From: Nitrospira sp.
GTDB lineage: Bacteria > Nitrospirota > Nitrospiria > Nitrospirales > Nitrospiraceae
Assembly: GCA_022226955.1 (NCBI GenBank)
Contig: CP092079.1
Span: 558,451 to 622,450 of the forward strand
Length of the DNA: 64,000 nucleotides
Direction of reading: 5' to 3'
The stretch's first letter is position 1, and every line of letters starts with the position of its first letter. The notes beneath the pieces were generated by a model, which worked only from the letters and a program-made list of their open reading frames with translations, did not search any database and was not told where the DNA came from. The position numbers and the translations under genes were made by a program. Positions 54,125 to 62,680 of the stretch are shown here, one piece after another.

Positions 54125-55304
54125 TACCCAGTTCTCCACCGACTTTCGCAAACGCCGAGACGGCCTGCTCCAACTGGGCCCTGGTATGGGCGGCGGACAT
54201 CTGCACGCGGATGCGCGCCTGATCTTTCGGCACGACCGGGAAACTGAACCCGACCACATAGATGCCTTCCCGCAGAAGCCGGTCGGCCATGTCGGCGGCG
54301 AGCGTCGCGTCGCCCAGCATCACAGGAATAATGGGGTGATCGCCAGGGACGAGCCGGAATCCGAGCGCGGTGAGCTGTCCGCGAAAGAATTCGGCGTTCT
54401 CCCTCAGGCGCGCGCGCACCGCATCGCCTTCCGCAACCAGCTTCACAGCCTGCAGCGCGGCGGCGGCGATGACCGGGGGCAGGGCGTTGGAAAAAAGATA
54501 AGGGCGTGAGCGCTGGCGCAGCAGCTCGACGATTTCCGCCCGTCCCGAGGTGAACCCTCCGGCCGCCCCGCCGAGGCTTTTCCCGAGCGTGCTTGTCACA
54601 ATATCCACTCGATCCGCCAGGCCGAAATGCGCCGGCGTGCCGCGGCCGTTCGGGCCCAGCACTCCGGTGGCATGGCTGTCGTCGACCATGACGATGGCAT
54701 CGTAGCGGTCGGCCAGCTCGACGATCCGGTCGAGCTTGGCGAGGTCTCCATCCATGGAAAAGACCCCGTCCGTGGCGATCAGGCGCAGCCGATTCCTGCG
54801 CGAGTCCTGCAGGCGGGCTTCGAGTTCGGCCATATCGGCATGGGCGTAGCGCAGCCGGGTGGCTTTGCAGAGACGGATGCCGTCGATCACGCTGGCGTGA
54901 TTCAAGGCATCGCTGATGACGGCGTCTTGTTCGTCGAGCAGCGTCTCGAAGAGTCCGCCGTTGGCATCGAAGCAAGAGCTGTAGAGAATCGTGCGTTCTG
55001 TGCCGAGGAAAGCGCTGATGGCCTGTTCCAGCCGGACATGCAGACCCTGCGTGCCGCAGATGAAGCGCACCGAGGCCATGCCATAGCCCTGTTCGGTTAA
55101 TCCGTCGGCGGCCGCCCGCAGGATGTCCGGATGATTGGCGAGGCCCAGGTAGTTGTTCGCGCAGAGATTCAGCACCGGGCCTTGCGCGACGCGGATGGTG
55201 GCGTCTTGCGGACTCAGGAGGTGCCGTTCGTGCTTATAGAGGCCGGCCGCGCGGATGTCGGCGAGTTGCTGATCGAGAATCTTCTTGAGCGAGGTGTAGG
55301 CCAT
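54108..55304 (-). CDS. kbl: Glycine C-acetyltransferase (2-amino-3-ketobutyrate CoA ligase)
   Basis: 398-residue PLP enzyme of the alpha-oxoamine synthase family. Converts 2-amino-3-ketobutyrate and CoA to glycine and acetyl-CoA. Seen: [57 protein letters not shown] and the PLP lysine in [17 protein letters not shown]. The C-terminus [20 protein letters not shown] matches Kbl closely. It is the second gene of an operon with tdh, 47 bp upstream. Confidence 0.94.
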   Translation of the reverse strand: MAYTSLKKILDQQLADIRAAGLYKHERHLLSPQDATIRVAQGPVLNLCANNYLGLANHPDILRAAADGLTEQGYGMASVRFICGTQGLHVRLEQAISAFLGTERTILYSSCFDANGGLFETLLDEQDAVISDALNHASVIDGIRLCKATRLRYAHADMAELEARLQDSRRNRLRLIATDGVFSMDGDLAKLDRIVELADRYDAIVMVDDSHATGVLGPNGRGTPAHFGLADRVDIVTSTLGKSLGGAAGGFTSGRAEIVELLRQRSRPYLFSNALPPVIAAAALQAVKLVAEGDAVRARLRENAEFFRGQLTALGFRLVPGDHPIIPVMLGDATLAADMADRLLREGIYVVGFSFPVVPKDQARIRVQMSAAHTRAQLEQAVSAFAKVGGELGIIEPG

Positions 55305-55351
55305 AGATTGTTATGCGAGGCCGGCGTAACGCGGAGATTCAACCATGCGCG

Positions 55352-56386
55352 TTAGGGAAACAGCACCACTTTGCCGCACTGGCCTGAATTGATCAACGCA
55401 AACCCCTTGGCGTAGTCGCTCATCGGGAAGGTGTGGGTGATGACGGGCTTGATATTGAGGCCTGCCTTGAAGAGTCCGGCCAGACGATACCAGGTGCTGA
55501 AAAGGCGTCGCCCTGTAATGCCATGCACACGAATGCCTTTAAAAATAATTTCGTTGGCCAGATCGAACGAGATCGGGCCGGTCGGAATACCAAAGAGCGT
55601 CACCCGCCCGCCGTTTTTCACCGCGCCGAACGCCTGGTGCAAGGCGGCGGGATGCCCGGACATTTCCAGCGAGGCATCCACGCCTTCCCCGGCGGTGATC
55701 TCGCGAATCGCCGCCGCGATCTGCTCGGGCGTCTCGGTCTTGGCGTTCAACACGTAGTCTGCGCCGACTTGTTTGGCTAGGCCGAGGCGATAGTCGCTGA
55801 CGTCGGTGGCGATGATCGTGGCGGCTCCCGCAGTGCGAGCGACGGCGGCCGAGAACAATCCGGTCGGTCCGCAGCCGGTTATCAGGACAGTGTGACCGGT
55901 CAAGTCTTCCGCGAGGGCGGCATCGACCGCATTACCGAGCGGCTCCTGGACCGAGGCGAGTTCCGGCGGGATGGACGGCGCGGTGTTCCAGAGCACGCTG
56001 TCGGGCAGCACGACATACTCGGCAAACGAGCCGTCGCGATCGACCCCGAGGATGCGATACTGTCGGCAGACATGCGCCTGGCCGGTGCGGCATTGAAAAC
56101 ATTGGCCGCAGGTCAGGTGCGATTCGGCGGCGACGTAGTCGCCGATCTTGACGCGCGCGACATCCTTGCCGACCTCGACGACTTCGCCGCACATTTCATG
56201 GCCGATGATGCGCGGCGGGTGTATGCGGTTATGCGCCCAGGAGTCCCAGTTGTAGATATGGGCATCGGTGCCGCAGAGCGATGTCGCTGTGACCTTCACA
56301 ATGACATCGTTGGGTCCAGCGGTAGGGTCTGGGCAGGTCATGGCGGTCAACCCGGGACCGGCGTCGGTTTTCACCAGCGCATGCAT
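55352..56386 (-). CDS. tdh: L-threonine 3-dehydrogenase
   Basis: 344-residue zinc alcohol dehydrogenase-type enzyme oxidising L-threonine to 2-amino-3-ketobutyrate with NAD. Catalytic zinc ligands in SLCGTDAHIYNWD and GHEMCGEVVEVG; structural zinc cysteines in CGQCFQCRTGQAHVC; NAD fold VLITGCGPTGLFSAAVA. The product is the substrate of the enzyme encoded by kbl downstream, giving the full threonine-to-glycine route. Confidence 0.95.
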   Translation of the reverse strand: MHALVKTDAGPGLTAMTCPDPTAGPNDVIVKVTATSLCGTDAHIYNWDSWAHNRIHPPRIIGHEMCGEVVEVGKDVARVKIGDYVAAESHLTCGQCFQCRTGQAHVCRQYRILGVDRDGSFAEYVVLPDSVLWNTAPSIPPELASVQEPLGNAVDAALAEDLTGHTVLITGCGPTGLFSAAVARTAGAATIIATDVSDYRLGLAKQVGADYVLNAKTETPEQIAAAIREITAGEGVDASLEMSGHPAALHQAFGAVKNGGRVTLFGIPTGPISFDLANEIIFKGIRVHGITGRRLFSTWYRLAGLFKAGLNIKPVITHTFPMSDYAKGFALINSGQCGKVVLFP

Positions 56387-56477
56387 AGGGACATTCTAAC
56401 GCAACCTTGGAACGGAGGCACGCCCTGGTCGAAAAAACGGGTTGCACTCATTCGTGGGGCTGAGTAGGATGCGCTCT

Positions 56478-57464
56478 ATGTTCCGCTCCGCGCCTAGATT
56501 CTTCGCAGTGCTGGCCGGCGTCTCCGTGTTGTGTCTTTTTCCTCTCACAGTTGGATCGATCAATCAGGCCGGTGCGGCGTCCGAGGCGTCTTCCGCGCCG
56601 TCCGGCGCGCGATGGATCAAAATCGATCTCGAGGCGGTCGATGAGCCTGGCGACATTCAGCTCGGAAAGCCGTTTGAGCTGTCGATCGCCGTCGGAGGCG
56701 TGGCCGAAGGCAGCGCTCCGCTGGTGGCGATTTGCGAGTCGGTCCTCTTTCAGCGGCATGTCGTCGCGTTGGGGCTCGACGACGTCGATCGGACGATGAA
56801 GGGCTCAGCCGTCATGGAGCCGATCCCGCCAGGAAAGCTCTCGGTCCATCCCAAGGCTGCCAGGGTGCAAGTCACCATCGCCCGTGTGAAGAAAGACAAG
56901 TTCGAGCGGGTGCTCACCCGCGTGGTCTATGTCACACTGGGAGAGCAGCCTGCAGCCGGAGAAGGCAGCGATGCGCCGCTGCCGGGTGCGGAAGAGCCGC
57001 CGGCCGGCGGGGAGGTGGCTCAAGATGAAGTGCAGCCGGATGCCTTGCCGGTCTCGGGCGGGCCGGTCGCCGAGGAAGATCTGTTGCCGCCGGCGCCTGT
57101 GCAAGAACGAGCCTATTGGCAACAGGTCAGTTATCTGGTGAGCCGTAGCTGGAGCCGCACGGTCCGCCATGTCCGGCATGCGCCGACCCGCGAGACGGTC
57201 CGGGTGAAGTTCCGGCTCTATCCCAGCGGCCGCGCGCAGTTGATTCAGGTTGAACAGGGGTCCGGTGCGCGGGACGTCGATGAGGCGGGGATTTATGCCG
57301 TGGTGCATGCGCAGCCGTTTCCCCCGTTCCCGGACAATCTTGAGCCCGAAGCCGTTGAGGTGCATGTGCGGATGCGAACGGGCGCGAAGGCCGGCGGGCG
57401 TGAGGTACAATCGATTGTGAACAAACAAGCGCTCGCGCCCGAGGCGGGGCCGTCCAACAAGTGA
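56478..57464 (+). CDS. TonB C-terminal domain protein
   Basis: About 328 residues. N-terminal signal or anchor (FFAVLAGVSVLCLFPLTVG), a beta-rich middle domain (about 40-160, DIQLGKPFELSIAVGGVAEG), a Pro/Glu-rich linker, and a C-terminal TonB-like fold: YLVSRSWSRTVRHVRHAP, RVKFRLYPSGRAQLIQVEQG and HAQPFPPFPDNL. Unlike true TonB it lacks a proline-rich spacer of the EP/KP type with an SHLS-like anchor, and no exbB/exbD genes are near. It may be a periplasmic TolA/TonB-like structural protein. The ATG at 56478 has AGGA eight bases upstream; 56469 is an alternative. Confidence 0.78.
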   Translation: MFRSAPRFFAVLAGVSVLCLFPLTVGSINQAGAASEASSAPSGARWIKIDLEAVDEPGDIQLGKPFELSIAVGGVAEGSAPLVAICESVLFQRHVVALGLDDVDRTMKGSAVMEPIPPGKLSVHPKAARVQVTIARVKKDKFERVLTRVVYVTLGEQPAAGEGSDAPLPGAEEPPAGGEVAQDEVQPDALPVSGGPVAEEDLLPPAPVQERAYWQQVSYLVSRSWSRTVRHVRHAPTRETVRVKFRLYPSGRAQLIQVEQGSGARDVDEAGIYAVVHAQPFPPFPDNLEPEAVEVHVRMRTGAKAGGREVQSIVNKQALAPEAGPSNK

Positions 57465-57543
57465 CGGCAAGTGACGGAATGGTATGCTGGTCGGTGTTCG
57501 CGGTTTCATTGATCTCATTTATCCATTATCCATGGAGGGGCAC

Positions 57544-58155
57544 ATGTATCGACGGACGATGATGAAAGCCGGTGTGTTGTGCGCGTTGTTGCTGGCTGGC
57601 TGGCCGGCGGGGGCCGGCGCCGAGATGGCGCGGTGGGACTTGGATCTCGAGCATTCCATCGTTGAATTTCGCGTCGCTCACATGGTCGTGTCGAAGACGG
57701 CGGGCCGGTTCATGGACTACAGCGGTGTCGTGGAGATGGATGCCGAGGCGCAGCAGTTCAAGACGATTGAAGCGACGATCAAAACAACATCGGTCAACAC
57801 CAACCACGAGAAACGCGATGCGCACCTCCGAAGCGCGGACTTCTTCGATGTCGAAAAGTTTCCGGCCATGACCTACAAAATGAAGAGTTACAAGAAGGTG
57901 GGCGAGGGCTATCAGGCCGTCGGCGATTTGACGCTTCATGGCGTGACGAAAGAGATTACGTTGACCGGCACGTTCAACGGCGTGAGCAAGGATCCCTGGG
58001 GCAATACGCGGGCTGGGTTTACGGGCGAGGGGAAAGTGAATCGCAAGGATTTCGGGATGGTTTGGAATAAGACGCTCGATAGCGGCGGGTTTGTCGTCGG
58101 TGACGAGGTGAGCATCCGGCTCGATATCGAGTGCATCAAGGCGAAGAAGCCGTAA
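57544..58155 (+). CDS. YceI family protein
   Basis: 203 residues with a signal peptide cleaved near AGAGAEMARW. Mature YceI lipocalin-like barrel: WDLDLEHSIVEFRVAHMVVS, TIKTTSVNTNHEKRDAHLRS, FFDVEKFPAMTYKMKSYKKV and GDLTLHGVTKEITLTG. YceI proteins bind isoprenoid-type lipids in the periplasm. GGAGGGG precedes the ATG. A strong hairpin terminator follows the gene. Confidence 0.92.
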   Translation: MYRRTMMKAGVLCALLLAGWPAGAGAEMARWDLDLEHSIVEFRVAHMVVSKTAGRFMDYSGVVEMDAEAQQFKTIEATIKTTSVNTNHEKRDAHLRSADFFDVEKFPAMTYKMKSYKKVGEGYQAVGDLTLHGVTKEITLTGTFNGVSKDPWGNTRAGFTGEGKVNRKDFGMVWNKTLDSGGFVVGDEVSIRLDIECIKAKKP

Positions 58156-58193
58156 CGACTTTCCGTTTCCGCACTATTCTAGTCCTTCTCTCT

Positions 58194-58230
58194 CCCGGCC
58201 GCCTCACGAGTGAGGCGGCCGGGCCGTTTT
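58194..58230 (+). terminator. Rho-independent terminator after yceI-like gene
   Basis: Perfect 14-bp inverted repeat (CCCGGCCGCCTCAC / GTGAGGCGGCCGGG) with a 2-base centre, followed by CCGTTTT. Strong hairpin, short T-run. Confidence 0.8.
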
Positions 58231-58348
58231 CACCTACCCTGACCTATCTGGCCGTCCAGGAAGCTCCGGTCATCGACCGCGCCGGGCTCACAATATGACC
58301 CAAAACCATCTAGCAATCGGTCATGCAGATTAGGTAGATTGTGCGGCT

Positions 58349-58939
58349 ATGCGTCGAGTTTGCACCGCTCTGATTGTGGCTCTGGGAATCTGCTTCGGCG
58401 GCGCTGCCTGGGCGTTGGAGTTTACTGCCGACCGGATCACGAAAATCGATGGCCGTACGAGCAAAGCGGTTATTTATTACCGCGCCAACATGTGGCGCAT
58501 CGAGCACCACACGATGGGGCCGGTGAACGTCAGCATCGTGCGCAAAGACAAGCAGGTCGTGTGGATGTTGCTGTCGCGGATGAAGCGCTTCAAGACCGTG
58601 CCCTACAGCGCGGATCAGGATTTGTGGGTGACGGAGAAGTTGGACGGAGAGGTTTCCCGAGAGGAAATCGGCCAGGAAACCCGGGAAGGTCATCCGACGA
58701 TTTTATACGAAGTCGTCACGAAGCATGGGGAGCGCACCGAGGTCTATTACCAGTGGCTGGCGACCGATCTGCATTTCCCGATGAAGCTGGCGAAGAAAGA
58801 CGGGAGTTGGATTGTGGAGTATCAGCACGTGAAATTCCGTGCTGTGACGGATTACCTGTTCCAGCTTCCGCTGAATTTCCAGCCATTGGAAGATTTCAAT
58901 ACAAAGACGGAGCCTGAACAGAAAGAGCAGGGGATGTAG
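58349..58939 (+). CDS. Secreted DUF4412-like protein
   Basis: 196 residues with signal peptide (about 1-22, VALGICFGGAAWA). The mature part is beta-rich: FTADRITKIDGRTSKAVIYY, RIEHHTMGPVNVSIVRKDKQ, VVWMLLSRMKRFKTVPYS and TILYEVVTKHGERTEVYYQW, resembling DUF4412/LolA-like small barrels that handle lipids. The gene ends 19 bp before the formylglycine-generating-enzyme-like gene, so the two are probably one transcript. Confidence 0.75.
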   Translation: MRRVCTALIVALGICFGGAAWALEFTADRITKIDGRTSKAVIYYRANMWRIEHHTMGPVNVSIVRKDKQVVWMLLSRMKRFKTVPYSADQDLWVTEKLDGEVSREEIGQETREGHPTILYEVVTKHGERTEVYYQWLATDLHFPMKLAKKDGSWIVEYQHVKFRAVTDYLFQLPLNFQPLEDFNTKTEPEQKEQGM

Positions 58940-58958
58940 CATGCAAGGAGGCCGGAGC

Positions 58959-59903
58959 GTGAGAAGGACGAGCATCGTGAGCGGAGCGGCGATTGCGGGA
59001 TTGCTGAGTTTCACCGGGCTGGCTTGGTCGTTGGATGTGGGCGATGTGAAGCAGGAATGGACGGTGGAAGGAAAAGCACTGGCCGCCGAACGGGTGAAGC
59101 TGCCAGCCTATGACGAGATGGTCCGCATCCCGGCAGGACCCTTCACGATGGGCAGCGACAAGAAGGCCGATAGGAACGCCTATCTGGTGGAGATGCCGCA
59201 GCGTTCGGTCTATCTCGATGCCTACGATATCGATAAATACGAAGTGACGACCGTTCAGTATTTGAAGTATGTGCTTGCCACGAATCGCGATCCGCAAGTG
59301 GACTGGAAATTCGACGGCGGCAACTTTCAGGACACGATGGTCTCGCATCCCATCATGCATGTGACCTGGTCTGAAGCCGACGAGTTTTGCAAATGGGCCG
59401 GGAAGCGGTTGCCAACTGAAGCCGAATGGGAAAAGGCGGCGCGCGGTGCAGTGGATGCCCGCGTGTATCCTTGGGGAAATGAAATGGCTGGTCTGTCGCG
59501 GGCCAATTTCGGCCGGACTGGCCTGTCTGGCCCAGTGAGAGATCGTCCAGAGCGGCTGTTGCTCTATCCCCCGATCATCTCCGTGTTCAAGTATGACAAT
59601 GCTGCGAGCCCATACGGTGTGTTTCAAATGGCGGGTAACGTGGCCGAGTGGGTGTCCGACTGGTACGACAAGGACTATTACAAGACCGCGCCGAATCGGA
59701 ATCCAAAAGGCCCCGAGAAGGGCTCACAGAAAGCCTTCCGCGGCGGTGGATGGATCGACAGCACGCCGAGCGTGCGGGTCTCGCAGCGCAACGGGACCGA
59801 TCCGAAAACCTCGATGAACTGGATGGGCTTCCGCTGCGCGCGCGATGCGAAAGAGGGCGACGCGCCGGGTGCCGCTCCGGCTCAGACGACCGTCACCCCG
59901 TAA
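58959..59903 (+). CDS. Formylglycine-generating-enzyme (SUMF1) domain protein
   Basis: About 314 residues. Signal peptide (about 1-25), then the FGE-sulfatase domain: VRIPAGPFTMGSDKKADRN, SVYLDAYDIDKYEVTTVQYL, HVTWSEADEFCKWAGKRLPT, EAEWEKAARGAVDARVYPWG, GVFQMAGNVAEWVSDWYD and FRGGGWIDSTPSVRVSQR. I do not see the paired active-site cysteines of true FGE, so it is more likely a structural or binding member. The start GTG 58959 has AAGGAGG seven bases upstream; ATG 58941 is an alternative six codons earlier. Confidence 0.87.
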   Translation: MRRTSIVSGAAIAGLLSFTGLAWSLDVGDVKQEWTVEGKALAAERVKLPAYDEMVRIPAGPFTMGSDKKADRNAYLVEMPQRSVYLDAYDIDKYEVTTVQYLKYVLATNRDPQVDWKFDGGNFQDTMVSHPIMHVTWSEADEFCKWAGKRLPTEAEWEKAARGAVDARVYPWGNEMAGLSRANFGRTGLSGPVRDRPERLLLYPPIISVFKYDNAASPYGVFQMAGNVAEWVSDWYDKDYYKTAPNRNPKGPEKGSQKAFRGGGWIDSTPSVRVSQRNGTDPKTSMNWMGFRCARDAKEGDAPGAAPAQTTVTP

Positions 59904-59906
59904 GCA

Positions 59907-60217
59907 TCACTTGCCTAGAAAGACCGGCCCGATAAAGCGGGCCGGCCTGTTCGATTTCATCCATCTGCCAGGCTTGAGTTCGCCCAGTAAGAAAATCAAA
60001 TAAATAATGCGGTAGCTCTCGACGAGCAGTTCCAGAATTTTGGGGTCCGCCGATTCTGGCACGCGTCGGCCGCTTTCAGGAAGTGCCTCAAGCTGATCGA
60101 CGGAGAGGATCAACTGCTCGACGATTGCATCGGCATAGTCGGCTGAGGCTCTGCGATATAGGTCCGGATGTTTTCGAGATCGGTAACGGCGGGTTCGGTC
60201 CACTCGACGCGGGTCAT
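59907..60217 (-). pseudogene. Decayed ParE/RelE-type toxin gene
   Basis: The intact N-terminus reads MTRVEWTEPAVTDLENIRTY in one frame from the ATG at 60217, then stops after 35 codons. The continuation ADYADAIVEQLILSVDQLEA with LPESGRRVP and ESYRIIYLI lies in another frame, so one base (a G near 60151-60156) appears deleted. The C-terminal strand after RIIYLI is also replaced by unrelated residues reading into a GC-rich hairpin. ParE toxins poison DNA gyrase and RelE toxins cut mRNA; this copy should be inactive. Its antitoxin remnant overlaps it upstream. Confidence 0.72.
59924..59945. terminator. Bidirectional hairpin terminator
   Basis: Perfect 8-bp stem CCGGCCCG / CGGGCCGG with a 6-base loop, 20 bp after the SUMF1-domain gene. 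On the minus strand a TCTTTCT stretch follows. It lies inside the decayed toxin frame. Confidence 0.65.
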
Positions 60218-60330
60218 TTCTTGAGAAAACGTTTTTTTACGGCGGTGACACCCGCATCAATCTTTTTCCGGACGTAGATCTCATGCATGATGTCATCCCA
60301 CGTCGCCTTTTCAGGCAACTTCTTCACCAT
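60214..60330 (-). CDS. Short antitoxin-like protein
   Basis: 38 residues from ATG 60330: MVKKLPEKATWDDIMHEIYV followed by RKKIDAGVTAVKKRFLKK. The ATWDDIMHEIYVRKKI pattern is the core of small RelB/ParD-like antitoxins that precede ParE toxins; the usual DNA-binding or linker part between DAG and the basic tail seems shortened. The frame is open upstream without a better start. The stop overlaps the toxin start. Because the toxin is broken, this gene is probably a relic. Confidence 0.55.
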   Translation of the reverse strand: MVKKLPEKATWDDIMHEIYVRKKIDAGVTAVKKRFLKK

Positions 60331-60431
60331 TGCCAGAGCTTGTTTTTCGCAGTCGGCATGTGCGCCTCCCTCTTCAATACGCAGTGTAAAGCCTAGGCTC
60401 CACCTGACGGAGAGTCAAGAATTCAACCGCA

Positions 60432-60662
60432 GTGGCTGTCTTGGTCGATTCCTACCTCGCCCTCTCCCTCGAAGCCTTGCGCTGGGACGTCTACGCGGTC
60501 ACAGGAAAACTTGGCAAGGGGAAGATCTTGCGCTGGGAGCGATGCTCGATCGAAGGCCATGCAGAGGAGTTCGGCGAAGAAGCTTACAGTATCCAGGTGT
60601 CAGATGAAGAAATGAAGAATGTGGTGGAATCGGTGTATGAGAGGTTGCCCGAAGTGGAGTGA
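60432..60662 (+). CDS. Small hypothetical protein
   Basis: 76 residues from a GTG start: ALSLEALRWDVYAVTGKLGK, ILRWERCSIEGHAEEFGEEA and VSDEEMKNVVESVYERLPEV. Acidic C-terminal helix, no signal or membrane segment. I recognise no family. A weak GAGAG lies about 17 bases upstream. It is the last gene of typical composition before the A+T-richer island. Confidence 0.5.
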   Translation: MAVLVDSYLALSLEALRWDVYAVTGKLGKGKILRWERCSIEGHAEEFGEEAYSIQVSDEEMKNVVESVYERLPEVE

Positions 60663-61077
60663 GTGATCGTTCAGGGTTTAACGGTTGAGCAGCTAGGTTG
60701 ACTCAACCTATGGTTGCCAGGACTTTTTGGCTCTTGAACGTTGCACATGGGTTTAGAGGATTGAAGCAGTGGATATCGGAAGACGTTATTCAATGTCTGG
60801 GTCTTCACCAGCTGACTTAAATTTTCAGTAAAGCTCTTTTGCGGGCGCTCAGCAAAGTTAATACAAGGCAAAACGAAGTAGACTTGTGAGAACTCAACTC
60901 ATCAAGGATCATAGTGCGGCTGGATATTCCCCTCACCAGTTGGATGTTAAGCATTATGCGTATTCTGATCTGTCCAGTTGCACGCAATGCATTCCTTATC
61001 TGCTGGGAAAACATGGCACACATCATTATAATTGCGCACGGATAAACTGTATGCCTTGAGGGAGTTCCTATTTCTGT
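60663..61077. other. Intergenic region upstream of avcD-like gene
   Basis: 415 bp, visibly A+T-richer than the DNA to the left. It contains a perfect 8-bp-arm palindrome (TAGGTTGA-C-TCAACCTA, 60694-60710) and a TATAAT at 61027-61032 without a good -35. In Vibrio the AvcI antitoxin RNA is encoded just upstream of avcD; an equivalent RNA could lie here, but nothing in the sequence proves it. No protein gene is supported. Confidence 0.5.
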
Positions 61078-62664
61078 ATGGAAGCTATAAAGATAATTCA
61101 ACGGGCCGCTCCATCAGCTGGATCCATGGAAGTACTTAAGGAGCATGCTGCCAATGAATTGATCTTTGCTGTAGTTGGTCATGTTGGCTCTGGGACTAGT
61201 GAAGTGGCCAAGAAGTTGAAGGAGATATTAGGGAATAGCAGCTTGAAAGACGGCCCTTATCAAACCGAAATTCTTAAAGCTCGGGAATCTATAACCGAAT
61301 GGGCCAAGACTCATGAACTCCCTGTTCCTAGTACTCCTCGCAATGACTTAGAAACCGCCTATGCGTTGCAAGATTTAGGTGACAGAATGCGGCAAAGTGA
61401 CCATTCTGCGGTTGCGAAAGCCCTTATTGGTCGCATTCGTGAAACAAGGGCACGAAAGCAGGGGATGACTTTAGGTAAAGATCCCGTCTTTCCTACTGGA
61501 GAAAAAAAGGCATATATACTCGACTCTATAAGACACCCCGAAGAGGTTAATCTGTTACGCGCAGTTTACGAAAGCGCTTTTACGCTAATTGGGGTGGTAT
61601 GTGAAGAGGAAAGACGCCGAGAAAGGATAAAGAAGAAATTCAAAAATGCGGGTGATGAAAAAGCTACTGAGTTTATGCAGCGAGACGCGGACGGAACTGA
61701 AAAGTTTGGACAGCATGTATCGGACACCTTTCATCTTTCTGATTTTTTCATAGATAATACTGCTGAGAGGTTCTTGCAGCCTGATGTGTCGAACGAGCAT
61801 TGGAGAATAGGTGATGAGCTTTGGAGGCTTGTTAATATCATTACGCATCAGGAGATGGTACGCCCCACAACGGCTGAAACGGCGATGTACCAAGCAGCGG
61901 GAGCTTCGATGCGAAGCGCATGCCTTTCCCGACAAGTGGGTGCGACACTTGTAAATAGTGAAGGGGATATTATTTCATCTGGTACAAATGAAGTCCCTAA
62001 AGCAGGTGGAGGCACATACGGCGTTGGGTTTGACGTTAATGACAAAGATTATCAGGATGAGCGGTGTGCGTACTGGTCAAAGCAAGAGAAGTTTTGTAGT
62101 AACACAAAAGAGCAAAATGAAATAATAGATGAACTGATAGAGTCTATCGAGGAACTCAAGAAGGCTCTAGCAAAGCCGGAAGTATTACGTGCTCGACTTC
62201 GCAAGACACGAATTGGCGGACTGCTGGAGTTTAGTCGGGCAGTCCATGCTGAAATGGACGCGCTTCTCACAGCTGCTCGAAAAGGCCAACCAGTAGTAGG
62301 CTCACGCATGTTCGTAACCACTTTCCCATGCCACTATTGTGCGCGGCACTTAGTAGCTGCGGGTATTGATGAGGTTCAATACATAGAGCCGTATCCCAAG
62401 AGTAGAGCACTTAAATTACATTGGGATTCTATCGCTACCGATCCCACTGGGTGGAATGCACCCAGTGGGGGCGGTGATAAAGTTCTATTTCGTCCTTTTA
62501 CGGGAATTGCACCACGACTCTATCGAAATTCTTTCCTGAAACAGCGTGAGTTGAAAGATGGACAAACTGGAACTATGCGAGTTGCTGCAGCTGAGTGGGG
62601 TAGTCCTTGGAATATTCCTCGCGTCAGTTATGTAGAGTTGGAAGCGAAATTAGTTTCGGAGTAG
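61078..62664 (+). CDS. avcD: AvcD-type anti-phage dCTP/dCMP deaminase
   Basis: 528 residues. N-terminal P-loop kinase-like domain: FAVVGHVGSGTSEVAKKLKE, with Thr40 where Walker A normally has Lys. Middle region with KKAYILDSIRHPEEVNLLR and TLIGVVCEEERRRERIKKKF. C-terminal cytidine-deaminase domain: AMYQAAGASMRSACLSRQVG, the zinc/catalytic motif HAEMDALL (His390, Glu392) and PCHYC (Cys418, Cys421). This two-domain layout is that of AvcD/DCD phage-defence deaminases, which deplete dCTP/dCMP on infection. Lower G+C than flanking genes. A 16-bp gap leads to the next gene. Confidence 0.88.
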   Translation: MEAIKIIQRAAPSAGSMEVLKEHAANELIFAVVGHVGSGTSEVAKKLKEILGNSSLKDGPYQTEILKARESITEWAKTHELPVPSTPRNDLETAYALQDLGDRMRQSDHSAVAKALIGRIRETRARKQGMTLGKDPVFPTGEKKAYILDSIRHPEEVNLLRAVYESAFTLIGVVCEEERRRERIKKKFKNAGDEKATEFMQRDADGTEKFGQHVSDTFHLSDFFIDNTAERFLQPDVSNEHWRIGDELWRLVNIITHQEMVRPTTAETAMYQAAGASMRSACLSRQVGATLVNSEGDIISSGTNEVPKAGGGTYGVGFDVNDKDYQDERCAYWSKQEKFCSNTKEQNEIIDELIESIEELKKALAKPEVLRARLRKTRIGGLLEFSRAVHAEMDALLTAARKGQPVVGSRMFVTTFPCHYCARHLVAAGIDEVQYIEPYPKSRALKLHWDSIATDPTGWNAPSGGGDKVLFRPFTGIAPRLYRNSFLKQRELKDGQTGTMRVAAAEWGSPWNIPRVSYVELEAKLVSE

Positions 62665-62680
62665 AGCAATAAATAACTGC

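Noticed and set aside
56478..57464. Functional TonB energy transducer
   Set aside because: Only the C-terminal fold is TonB-like; there is no exbB/exbD or TonB-dependent receptor gene nearby.
58941..59903. True formylglycine-generating enzyme
   Set aside because: The overall SUMF1 fold motifs are there, but the paired active-site cysteines are not visible and no sulfatase gene is nearby.
60817..61101. Minus-strand 94-codon frame upstream of avcD
   Set aside because: No ribosome binding site, no family resemblance, and it overlaps the start of the deaminase gene.
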